A stretch of DNA of 63,091 nt from a virus. Location of the stretch: the IMG/VR virus record IMGVR_UViG_3300022141_001072, positions 1 to 63,091 of that record; one strand, 5' to 3'. The notes beneath the pieces are model-generated. The model did no database searches. It saw nothing but the letters and a program-made list of their open reading frames with translations, and had not been told where the DNA came from. This document shows positions 43,770 through 50,691 of the stretch, piece after piece; position 1 is the first letter of the stretch; every line of letters starts with the position of its first letter. Position numbers and translations under genes: made by a program.

Positions 43770-44659
43770 CTGAATTCATCAAATACCAACACCTTGAAAA
43801 GCTTCACACTGATGAAACTGACGGTATCGAAGTAGGTACATCATATGTATTTCCTAAAATTGACGGTACTAACGGTAGTATCTGGTATCAAAATGACTGT
43901 ATTCAAGCAGGTAGTCGTAATCGTCACCTAACACTTGAAGCTGACAACGCAGGTTTCTACCATGCAATGTCTATCAGTCAAGCACATATCGAGCTTACTA
44001 AAGCACACCCTCATCTAGTGTTCTATGGTGAATGGCTTGTACCACATAGCCTTAAAACCTATCGTGATGATGCATGGCGTAAATTCTATATCTTCGATGT
44101 GTATGATCGTAGTTCTGAAAAGTACATCCACTATGATAAATACAAAGACATCTTGGATGCTGCACTTGTAGACTACATTGCACCTATCGCTATCATCAAG
44201 AACGGTAACTATGAAACATACCAAGAATGTCTCAGCCGTAACTTCTTCTTGATTGATGACGGTAAAGGTAATGGCGAAGGTATTGTTATCAAGAACTATG
44301 CTTACGAAAATAAGTATGGTCGTCAAACATGGGCTAAGCTAATCACTAATGCTTTCAAAGAAAGTCATCACAAAGAGATGGGCGCTCCATTAGTAGGTGG
44401 TGAAATCATTGAAGATAAAATCATTAGCAAGTTCGTTGATAAACACCTTGTTGATAAAGTCCATGCTAAAATCACAAATGAGATGGATGGTTGGTCTTCT
44501 AAGTACATCCCTCGTTTGTTGACAACTGTGTACCATGATCTAATCACTGAAGAAATGTGGAACATCCTTAAAGACTTTAAAAATCCTAAGATTGACTTCA
44601 GAACATTAAACAATCTGTGTACTCAAAAAGTTAAAGAACTTAAACTAGAGGTATTCTAA
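43766..44659 (+). CDS. RNA ligase (Rnl2-like)
   Basis: This 297-residue nucleotidyltransferase has motif I with the adenylated lysine K31 in FPKIDGTNGSIW, motif III-like FYGEWLVPH, motif IV EGIVIKNY and motif V TWAKLITNAF. That set fits ATP-dependent RNA ligases of the T4 Rnl2 group. In T4-type phages RNA ligases repair tRNAs cut by host nucleases. No polynucleotide kinase partner is visible here. Confidence 0.8.
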   Translation: MTEFIKYQHLEKLHTDETDGIEVGTSYVFPKIDGTNGSIWYQNDCIQAGSRNRHLTLEADNAGFYHAMSISQAHIELTKAHPHLVFYGEWLVPHSLKTYRDDAWRKFYIFDVYDRSSEKYIHYDKYKDILDAALVDYIAPIAIIKNGNYETYQECLSRNFFLIDDGKGNGEGIVIKNYAYENKYGRQTWAKLITNAFKESHHKEMGAPLVGGEIIEDKIISKFVDKHLVDKVHAKITNEMDGWSSKYIPRLLTTVYHDLITEEMWNILKDFKNPKIDFRTLNNLCTQKVKELKLEVF

Positions 44660-44854
44660 ATGAGCAAAGGTGAGTACTTAAAATACTTACTAAAAGGTAA
44701 AATTGGTAGTATTACCTTAACAAACGCTGCATTATTGTTCTGGCACAGCCAAGTACCCTGTAATGATGCTCGTGAATACATAACTAATCTTGAAAGTAAA
44801 CTAAATGAAAAGAACCGTGTATCTCGCAGGTCCAATGGAGCATGTATCAGCTGA
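44660..44854 (+). CDS. Small unknown protein
   Basis: This 64-residue protein (KGEYLKYLLKGKIGSITLTN) starts on the base after the RNA ligase stop. Its C-terminal end overlaps the next gene by 50 bases. The function is unknown. Confidence 0.45.
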   Translation: MSKGEYLKYLLKGKIGSITLTNAALLFWHSQVPCNDAREYITNLESKLNEKNRVSRRSNGACIS

Positions 44855-45212
44855 AGCCGCTAAAGGTTGGCGTGACATTGCATCATGGCAACTAAACCAA
44901 AATGATGTACTAACATTAGACCCTACCCGCCGAGTACATAACTTCGAACAACGCTACATGAAGCGTATCTTCGAGTTAGATCTACGAGACATTCAAGAAT
45001 CTGATATCATCCTTGTCAACCTTGATAATCCAACAGTAGCCAAGCATGGTACTGCTATGGAAGTATTCTATGCTTCGTATGTTCTACGCAAACCCGTAGT
45101 AGCATTCAAAGCTGATGCTTCTATTATCCATCCATTCTTTGAATCCCTTGTCACTGAATGGCGTTCAACTGTCGATAAAGCATGCGACACTATCATTGCG
45201 GAGTATCTATGA
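44805..45212 (+). CDS. Nucleoside 2-deoxyribosyltransferase-like protein
   Basis: This 135-residue protein has YLAGPM (6-11), a DIQESDIILVNL segment and GTAMEVFYA with the likely nucleophile E86, hallmarks of the nucleoside 2-deoxyribosyltransferase family. These swap bases between deoxynucleosides or hydrolyse deoxynucleotides. In phages this may serve nucleotide salvage or base modification; I cannot tell which. Confidence 0.75.
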   Translation: MKRTVYLAGPMEHVSAEAAKGWRDIASWQLNQNDVLTLDPTRRVHNFEQRYMKRIFELDLRDIQESDIILVNLDNPTVAKHGTAMEVFYASYVLRKPVVAFKADASIIHPFFESLVTEWRSTVDKACDTIIAEYL

Positions 45213-45271
45213 TTGGTTTAGTAGGAATCATTGCAGTATACTATATCTGGTACCGAGTATCATTTCACTAA
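45209..45271 (+). CDS. Possible tiny membrane peptide
   Basis: A 20-residue frame (MIGLVGIIAVYYIWYRVSFH) overlaps the previous stop as ATGA, and a ribosome site for the next gene follows at once. It is hydrophobic and could be a membrane peptide, but such short frames can arise by chance. Confidence 0.3.
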   Translation: MIGLVGIIAVYYIWYRVSFH

Positions 45272-45280
45272 GGAAAATTA

Positions 45281-45550
45281 ATGCCCTACTTACCCCCTGA
45301 AACAAAAAGTAAACTAATCACACAACACCGTGGTAATGTAGTTGATCTCAATACAGAATTCCCTGACCAAGCAGGTGAATTAAACTATGTTATTACTATG
45401 ATTATCAAAAACTACTTCAATAACAAACCCTGTTATCAAAGTATTAATGATATCGTAGGTGCTCTCGAAGGTGCTAAACTCGAATTCTACCGCCGTGTAG
45501 CTGCACCTTATGAAGATTCTAAAATCATTGAAAACGGAGATGTGTACTAA
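45281..45550 (+). CDS. Unknown protein
   Basis: This 89-residue protein contains LNTEFPDQAGELNYVITMII and CYQSINDIVGALEGAKLEFY, a helical pattern like small phage proteins next to nucleotide genes. Preceded by AAGGAAAATT. TAATG overlap joins it to the next gene. Confidence 0.55.
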   Translation: MPYLPPETKSKLITQHRGNVVDLNTEFPDQAGELNYVITMIIKNYFNNKPCYQSINDIVGALEGAKLEFYRRVAAPYEDSKIIENGDVY

Positions 45551-45903
45551 TGACTGACTTCTACGATCAACAATCATTTAAACAGCTGTGGCCTAATGCA
45601 CGAGCAAAATCATACAACAGTGAAATTGATGAACATGAAACCTCATTTCAAATCTTAACTACACAGGAACCGCCTATGATCAAAGACCAAATCAATCCTG
45701 ACCACTACAAAAATGTAGCATATGGCTACCAATACATGGACCTAATGGTACCTATGCTAGATCGTTTTAATGGGGTAGAAGCCCACTTAATGGGTCAAAT
45801 CTACAAATACTTAATGAGATCAAAACTCAAAGACCCATTTGTACAAGACCTAACAAAAGCTAAATGGTACTTAGACAAACTAATTGAAGTATCAAGTAAA
45901 TAA
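45550..45903 (+). CDS. DUF3310-domain protein
   Basis: This 117-residue protein has IKDQINPDHYK then VEAHLMGQIYKYLMRSKLKD and AKWYLDKLIE, the core of DUF3310, often annotated as a nucleotide-kinase-associated domain. About 45 N-terminal residues are extra. Its biochemical role is unproven. It is the last gene before the promoter at 45909-45931. Confidence 0.75.
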   Translation: MTDFYDQQSFKQLWPNARAKSYNSEIDEHETSFQILTTQEPPMIKDQINPDHYKNVAYGYQYMDLMVPMLDRFNGVEAHLMGQIYKYLMRSKLKDPFVQDLTKAKWYLDKLIEVSSK

Positions 45904-45908
45904 TCCTT

Positions 45909-45931
45909 TTAGCCGGTGCCTAATAGGAAAA
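45909..45931 (+). promoter_or_regulatory. Rightward phage-type promoter before the HNH endonuclease
   Basis: TTAGCCGGTGCCTAATA then GGAAAA matches about 20 of 23 positions. Predicted +1 is 45926. The HNH gene starts 21 bases downstream. Confidence 0.72.
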
Positions 45932-45946
45932 TAAGAAAGGAATATT

Positions 45947-46498
45947 ATGCACCGTCACCATATAATCCCAAAACACATGGGTGGTACAAATGATGAATGG
46001 AATTTAACAGCACCCATAACTGTAGAAGAACACGCATTAGCTCATAAAAAACTATACGAAATTTACGGTAAACCCCAAGACTATATTGCATGGAAATGTC
46101 TAGAAGGTAGTATATCTAACCAAGAAGCTAGAATATTAGCTAGCAAACTAGTGACTTCAAAATCAATTACAGTAAATAATATTGAATACGAATCAATAGC
46201 TGCAGCTCAAAAGGCTCTAGGATTATCTTATAAACGTATAGTAAAAGCCGTACTAGAGGGTAGAGATCCAACTATATATGCAACAGCTAAACCAATTACA
46301 GTTAATGGTATAGAATACAAATCTCTAAGAGAAGCTTCCATTGCTACAGGAATCTCTAGAGTTAAATTAACAACAAATAACAATGTCAATACTGACATGC
46401 GTAAATCAAAAATTAAATGTCCACACTGTAATAAAGAAGGAGACCTTTTAAATATGAAACGGTGGCACTTAGACAACTGTAAATTAAAATGCGACTAG
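45947..46498 (+). CDS. HNH homing-type endonuclease
   Basis: This 183-residue protein begins with the HNH fold (HRHHIIPKHMGGTNDEWNLT and VEEHALAHKKLY). Two NUMOD1-like repeats with VNNIEYESIAAAQKALGLS and VNGIEYKSLREASIATGIS follow. It ends with a zinc-finger-like CPHC...H...C. The repeats are DNA-recognition modules of free-standing homing endonucleases. Preceded by its own phage-type promoter and AGAAAGGAA. Confidence 0.85.
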   Translation: MHRHHIIPKHMGGTNDEWNLTAPITVEEHALAHKKLYEIYGKPQDYIAWKCLEGSISNQEARILASKLVTSKSITVNNIEYESIAAAQKALGLSYKRIVKAVLEGRDPTIYATAKPITVNGIEYKSLREASIATGISRVKLTTNNNVNTDMRKSKIKCPHCNKEGDLLNMKRWHLDNCKLKCD

Positions 46499-46635
46499 TC
46501 CTTATACTCAAAGACATCCTACGAGTATACGAAGGTAGAACTATGCTTGCTGAATACGAGTATGGTTCCCCTAACGACATCTCACCTGAAATCATTGAAC
46601 AACTTAGGACACAAGCATATGATTCTAAAGCCTAG
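46489..46635 (+). CDS. Small unknown protein
   Basis: This 48-residue frame (MRLVLILKDILRVYEGRTML) overlaps the end of the HNH gene by ten bases and the next gene by 17. It is acidic toward its end. The function is unknown. Confidence 0.4.
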   Translation: MRLVLILKDILRVYEGRTMLAEYEYGSPNDISPEIIEQLRTQAYDSKA

Positions 46636-46774
46636 AATCGTAAAGACCCAACAATCAAAAGTCAATGGTAAAGTCGTCATAGGTCATGCTTATGAATGCC
46701 CTAGATGTAAATCCATCTGGTTAACTAAACAGGAATACAAAGAGCATGTATGCAAGTTGAATCTCCTATCTTAA
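46619..46774 (+). CDS. Small zinc-finger-like protein
   Basis: This 51-residue protein starts at ATG 46619. It has a possible C2HC zinc finger (CPRCKSIWLTKQEYKEHVC) after a basic N-terminus. Probably nucleic-acid or protein binding. No family is recognised. Confidence 0.5.
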   Translation: MILKPRIVKTQQSKVNGKVVIGHAYECPRCKSIWLTKQEYKEHVCKLNLLS

Positions 46775-46902
46775 TCGCCTGTGTTGGTTTCGTATACCTC
46801 TATATTGCTATAGAACAGTATATGAAAGGCAACATAGGTATGTCAATAACTTACTTCGGATATGCTCTCGGTAACGTGGGCTTATATATGTTAGCACAAT
46901 GA
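46750..46902 (+). CDS. Small membrane protein
   Basis: This 50-residue frame has two hydrophobic stretches (ILIACVGFVYLYIAI and MSITYFGYALGNVGLYML). It overlaps both neighbours, the second through ATGA. Likely an inner-membrane peptide. Confidence 0.45.
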   Translation: MQVESPILIACVGFVYLYIAIEQYMKGNIGMSITYFGYALGNVGLYMLAQ

Positions 46903-47504
46903 ACTTAATCAAGACTGTCAAACGATGGGTCGCAGGTAGTGATAAACTCTTTGATATCTACGAATGTACCGTAGATGAAGTTGAAGAGTATACCTCTGAC
47001 TCAGGTAAGTCTATGGTGAAGGTTACTATCGGTGACACTGAGTATACAGGACTCCATAACAAATGGGTCTATGAACATCTCTGTGAAAACGAAGGTAGTC
47101 CTTCATTCGTAGTAATGTGGCGAGCACCTAAGGGTAAACCTATGGTTGCTTATGTGAAAGAAATATGGCAAGACCATATCAAGGGAGAATACAATGTCGA
47201 AGTCCCTGCCGAGACTAACGCCTACAGCAATAGCGGTGAGTCATTTGTGTACTTGTGGATTTGCAAGGACACCGATAGAAAGTATATCGGAAAGCACAAG
47301 GGAACAGCTGATGATGGATATGTCTGCAGCAGTGAAAGCCTTATCGCAGAGTACAATGAATGCCCCTCAAGATTCATCCGTACAATCTTAGCCTATGGTA
47401 CTGATCAGGAGATGTTGGAATTAGAGACTCAACTTTTGATCACACTCCAAGCTAAGAAGAGTCATCTATACTATAATATGTCACACAACCTAACAGGAAA
47501 GTAA
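46899..47504 (+). CDS. GIY-YIG-like domain protein
   Basis: This 201-residue protein has an unassigned N-terminal domain (about 1-105). A C-terminal part holds SFVYLWICKDTDRKYIGKHK and later ELETQLLITLQAKKSHLYYN, which follows the GIY-YIG nuclease order (YLW...YIG, then the distal Glu and Asn). It may be a homing nuclease fused to another domain. Moderate certainty. Confidence 0.55.
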   Translation: MNLIKTVKRWVAGSDKLFDIYECTVDEVEEYTSDSGKSMVKVTIGDTEYTGLHNKWVYEHLCENEGSPSFVVMWRAPKGKPMVAYVKEIWQDHIKGEYNVEVPAETNAYSNSGESFVYLWICKDTDRKYIGKHKGTADDGYVCSSESLIAEYNECPSRFIRTILAYGTDQEMLELETQLLITLQAKKSHLYYNMSHNLTGK

Positions 47505-47505
47505 T

Positions 47506-47754
47506 ATGAGAGAACCAGTATCATACACATTCACCCCTAAGTATCCCATCGGGGCATTCGTGTACTACTACAATGATGACAAAGAAGCAGTACACAAGTT
47601 AGAGATCATTAGTATCCAACCGATCATCCATCAAAGCGGTACCTATGAGAACCCTACTATTGAGACGTCTATCAGGTACTATGTAAGAGGTACTGTCCAG
47701 AAAATAGTAGCTGAAAAATTCCTATTCGCAACAGCAGAGGAGGCTTTCAAATGA
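47506..47754 (+). CDS. Small unknown protein
   Basis: This 82-residue protein (EPVSYTFTPKYPIGAFVYYY) is beta-rich like SH3-type small domains. It overlaps the DNA ligase start through ATGA. No family is recognised. The partial promoter-like GGTACCTAT inside it (47638-47646) is coding and considered chance. Confidence 0.5.
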   Translation: MREPVSYTFTPKYPIGAFVYYYNDDKEAVHKLEIISIQPIIHQSGTYENPTIETSIRYYVRGTVQKIVAEKFLFATAEEAFK

Positions 47755-48632
47755 AACCAATGTTATTACCACGAGAGTTACCTGACTTAGATACTCTCAA
47801 GTACCCTATCTATGTAACGCCTAAACTAGATGGTATCCGTGTATTGTTTCATAATGGCGTTGCCCTTAGTCGCACTCTTAAACCTATCCCTAACAAACAC
47901 ATTCAATCGTGGGCTTTCATTAACGCTAAAAAGCTTGAAGGTATGGATGGTGAACTTATTGTAGGACCAGCGACATCACCTACAGTATATCGTGATACTA
48001 ACTCTTTTGTTATGTCACATGATAAAGTAGGTGAATTCTTTTTCTTCCACTTTGACTATTGGAATGACCTAATCAACACATACCATAATCGGATGGAAGG
48101 GTATCACGAAGCACGTAGTATGCCTGATAACTACCGTAGGATTATTGCACATCCTGCTTATGATAAAACAAAGTTATTAGAACTAGAAGAAGTATGTCTT
48201 GAGAAAGGATATGAAGGAGTAGTACTACGTAGTCCTCATGGTAAATATAAGTATGGTCGTTGTACTATGAAAGAAGCTAATGCCTTTAAGCTTAAACGCT
48301 TTGAAGATGCTGAGGCTGTTATTGTTGGTTTTGAGGAAGAGATGCACAATGGGAACGATGCTGAAACAAATGAACTTGGACGAACTAAACGATCAACAGC
48401 AAAAGCTGGACTCACTGGGAAAGGAACTCTTGGTGCTTTTATCTGCAGAACCAGTGACAATATTGACTTTAACATCGGCTCAGGTTTTGACCAGCAAGAT
48501 CGACTTAACTTTTGGAAAAATAAAGAATCTTTGGTGGGAAAATTTGTTAAGTACAAACACTTTCCAATCGGAGTCAAGGACAAGCCACGACACCCAATCT
48601 TCTTGGGGTTTAGGGATGTCATCGACATGTGA
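47751..48632 (+). CDS. ATP-dependent DNA ligase
   Basis: This 293-residue ligase has motif I K25 in TPKLDGIRVLF, motif III-like FFFHFDYWND, motif IV GYEGVVLRSP, motif V AFKLKRFEDAEAVIVGF, and a short OB domain with GTLGAFICRTSD. This compact layout is T7-ligase-like (359 residues in T7). Its job would be joining Okazaki fragments. Confidence 0.88.
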   Translation: MKPMLLPRELPDLDTLKYPIYVTPKLDGIRVLFHNGVALSRTLKPIPNKHIQSWAFINAKKLEGMDGELIVGPATSPTVYRDTNSFVMSHDKVGEFFFFHFDYWNDLINTYHNRMEGYHEARSMPDNYRRIIAHPAYDKTKLLELEEVCLEKGYEGVVLRSPHGKYKYGRCTMKEANAFKLKRFEDAEAVIVGFEEEMHNGNDAETNELGRTKRSTAKAGLTGKGTLGAFICRTSDNIDFNIGSGFDQQDRLNFWKNKESLVGKFVKYKHFPIGVKDKPRHPIFLGFRDVIDM

Positions 48633-48690
48633 TAGTGGTAGCTCTTACTCATCATCTGACTCGTCATCAAGCTGTTCATCTGGAGACTAA
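48616..48690 (+). CDS. Possible Ser-rich micro-protein overlapping ligase
   Basis: This 24-residue frame (starting MSSTCDSGSSYSSSDSSSS) overlaps the last codons of the ligase gene and has GGGG-rich sequence upstream. Two thirds of its residues are serine and nearly all others are Asp, Gly or Cys. Codon choice for serine is varied, which speaks for selection on the protein, but the length keeps this tentative. Confidence 0.35.
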   Translation: MSSTCDSGSSYSSSDSSSSCSSGD

Positions 48691-48692
48691 TT

Positions 48693-49001
48693 ATGAAAGA
48701 TTTTCTTGGACAAGAAGTAAATGTAGGTGACTACTTTGCTTACCCAACTATTGTTGGACGTAGTGCATCTATGAATGTGTATCAATTCAGAGATATTGTT
48801 AATGGAAAAGTTAAAGCGCACCCGATAGAACGTTCTTATGGTTTGTATGGTAATCCATATGAAGTATTTGATCTTCTAGAAGAAGGTAAATACGGTTATC
48901 GCCCAATGACACCTAAAGAACGCGAGAAATATGACAACAAATGTAGTACTCTACAAATGTTTTCTGAACGAGCAATCTTATTGAAAGACTTCAAACCCTA
49001 G
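48693..49001 (+). CDS. Unknown protein
   Basis: This 102-residue protein begins MKDFLGQEVNVGDYFAYPTI, reminiscent of KOW/SH3-like small phage proteins, and ends in a basic-acidic helix. The stop overlaps the start of the promoter at 48998-49020. Confidence 0.5.
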   Translation: MKDFLGQEVNVGDYFAYPTIVGRSASMNVYQFRDIVNGKVKAHPIERSYGLYGNPYEVFDLLEEGKYGYRPMTPKEREKYDNKCSTLQMFSERAILLKDFKP

Positions 49002-49020
49002 TCGGTACCTTATAGGAACA
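48998..49020 (+). promoter_or_regulatory. Rightward phage-type promoter before the replication genes
   Basis: CTAGTCGGTACCTTATA then GGAACA matches about 19 of 23 positions. Predicted +1 is 49015, only ten bases before the 49025 ATG. It would drive MazG-like, dCMP deaminase, DNA polymerase, exonuclease, primase and RNA polymerase genes. Confidence 0.75.
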
Positions 49021-49024
49021 CACC

Positions 49025-49171
49025 ATGAAAAAGACCATTGTAACCATAGTAGTTGAACTCCAAGACACTTACCATGAAGATGTAAAAATGTTAATGGATG
49101 TTTGCTTTAGTGCTGGCCTACGCCCAGACGAAACTTATCAAATTGTAGAAATTGAGGACATCGAAGAATGA
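49025..49171 (+). CDS. Small unknown protein
   Basis: This 48-residue protein (MKKTIVTIVVELQDTYHEDV) has a strand-helix-strand pattern and an acidic end. The promoter +1 region GGAACA doubles as its ribosome site. It overlaps the next gene. Confidence 0.5.
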   Translation: MKKTIVTIVVELQDTYHEDVKMLMDVCFSAGLRPDETYQIVEIEDIEE

Positions 49172-49437
49172 ATCTAATCCCTGTAGCCACCCAAGAGGAA
49201 TGTGCTGAAGTAATCCAAGCTATCAGTAAATGTTTTCGATTTACATTGAATCACCCACACCCTGAAACAGGTGTAACAAACAAGTCACACTTAGAGACTG
49301 AAATTGGTCAACTCAAGTGTATGCTTGACTTACTATCTAACAAATGGGAGTTAGACCGTACAGCTATAGGTCGTGCTTATGACCTCAAGCTAATGAACTA
49401 CAACTACTGGGACAAACAACATGGAGTTCTCAAATGA
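49168..49437 (+). CDS. MazG-like nucleotide pyrophosphohydrolase
   Basis: This 89-residue protein has QEECAEVIQAISKCFRF and ETEIGQLKCMLDLL, matching the paired EExxE/ExxD helices of small phage MazG-like (all-alpha NTP pyrophosphatase) proteins. It would hydrolyse NTPs or alter the host alarmone pool. It lies beside the dCMP deaminase, supporting a nucleotide role. Confidence 0.65.
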   Translation: MNLIPVATQEECAEVIQAISKCFRFTLNHPHPETGVTNKSHLETEIGQLKCMLDLLSNKWELDRTAIGRAYDLKLMNYNYWDKQHGVLK

Positions 49438-49598
49438 TGGTTGAACACTCGGAGGGTGCCATAAAGGTACTCATCCTACTACCTGAACCAGATAACTACA
49501 TTAAGGAAAATGCCTTAATAAACCTGTTAGACATCATGTCTGATGTTCAAAAAGCTTATATCAACCTGTGTAAGGACCAAGATGAAAAGTCAACGTGA
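49434..49598 (+). CDS. Small unknown protein
   Basis: This 54-residue acidic frame (MMVEHSEGAIKVLILLPEPD) is coupled by ATGA to the MazG-like gene and overlaps the deaminase start by 17 bases. The function is unknown. Confidence 0.45.
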   Translation: MMVEHSEGAIKVLILLPEPDNYIKENALINLLDIMSDVQKAYINLCKDQDEKST

Positions 49599-50028
49599 CT
49601 GGGATGAATTCTACTTGCGTGTTGCTGAAGTAACCGCACAACAATCGTATGCAGAAGACCGTAAGGTTGGTGCATTAATCGTTAAAGACGACAACATTAT
49701 TTCATTCTCTTATAATGGCACACCTCCAAAAACTAACAACGACACTCAAACAAACACTGTACTCCATGCTGAAGCTCAAGCCATCGCTAAGGTGGCGCGT
49801 TCAAATAGCAGTACTGTTGGGGCTACTCTGTATTGCACCCTCAGTCCTTGCATTGATTGCGCTAAACTTATTTTTAGTGTTGGAATTAAGCGAGTAGTAT
49901 ACCGAGATAACTACAAGTGTATGGATGGTGTAGACTTCCTTCGTAAGATGGGAGTAGGTATCAACCAGAACTCACCTCAAAACAGTCTTGCTGACCCTGC
50001 TTGGTTAGCTAAAACAGGATTAAACTAA
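49582..50028 (+). CDS. dCMP deaminase-like protein
   Basis: This 148-residue enzyme has the zinc site H62-A-E64 (VLHAEAQAIAK) and PC90-x2-C93 (SPCIDCAKLI), with EDRKVGALIVKDDNII earlier, as in deoxycytidylate deaminases. It would turn dCMP into dUMP for dTTP supply. The start at 49582 follows AAGGACCAAG; an upstream in-frame start at 49543 lies deep in the previous gene. Confidence 0.8.
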   Translation: MKSQRDWDEFYLRVAEVTAQQSYAEDRKVGALIVKDDNIISFSYNGTPPKTNNDTQTNTVLHAEAQAIAKVARSNSSTVGATLYCTLSPCIDCAKLIFSVGIKRVVYRDNYKCMDGVDFLRKMGVGINQNSPQNSLADPAWLAKTGLN

Positions 50029-50219
50029 TGCTCACAGAGGGTGGAACCAACATTCTCCTTCTCATTTCACTATTCTATATCGTATACCTACAATATCTTA
50101 ATAGTGAACTAGAAGAAACTATTGAAAGCTATGAGGAACTTACCATGCAAATGGCTACGGAATTAACCGAGTTAGGCTCTCCTAACGTAACATGGAAGAA
50201 GATCAATGAGGAAGGATAA
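50028..50219 (+). CDS. Small membrane protein with helical tail
   Basis: This 63-residue protein has one membrane segment (NILLLISLFYIVYLQYL) then an acidic helix (LEETIESYEELTMQMATEL). It overlaps both neighbours. Confidence 0.5.
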   Translation: MLTEGGTNILLLISLFYIVYLQYLNSELEETIESYEELTMQMATELTELGSPNVTWKKINEEG

Positions 50220-50691
50220 ACGATTTCCTACTGTTCAAGTAGAAGTAGCTTGCTTACCGGCAGCTGAAGAGAACGTTGCTAAGGTATTCTTCAATATCCT
50301 TGATGACTACTGCAAGCGATTTAATGTAAAGGTCACTGAGGAAAAATACAAAGTGAGTATTGCCTGTGTTGAATACGCAGACGATGATCACGAAATGGGT
50401 ATGACTATTCATGGTGAAGACCAAGCTGGTCGTATCCTAGTACAGATTCGTGATCCATATCTTAGTGACTGGGAAAATAACTACTTCACTAAGCAACTGT
50501 TTCTTTATATTATGTGCCACGAGTTTGTTCATGTGTGTCAACACTTAACAGGTCGTGATGGATTCAAAGTTCCTAAGTGTACATACGATAAAGAGTCATC
50601 CCGTGAATCATACTTCTTTGACCCGTGTGAGGTTGAAGCTCGTGTATTCGAACACTTCTACACTGTAATGTATGCAGATAAACTCCTATGA
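50206..50691 (+). CDS. Putative zinc metallopeptidase (HExxH)
   Basis: This 161-residue protein contains H105-E106-FVH109 within IMCHEFVHVCQHLTG, the zincin motif, and a distal CEVEARVFEHFY with possible third ligands. The part before it is a beta-rich domain. No signal peptide is present, so it would act in the cytoplasm or be a nonpeptidase zinc-binding scaffold. The target is unknown. Confidence 0.6.
   Translation: MRKDKRFPTVQVEVACLPAAEENVAKVFFNILDDYCKRFNVKVTEEKYKVSIACVEYADDDHEMGMTIHGEDQAGRILVQIRDPYLSDWENNYFTKQLFLYIMCHEFVHVCQHLTGRDGFKVPKCTYDKESSRESYFFDPCEVEARVFEHFYTVMYADKLL

Noticed and set aside
47638-47660. Promoter-like GGTACCTAT
   Set aside because: It lies inside a coding region, keeps only the core and lacks TA-GG at the start position.
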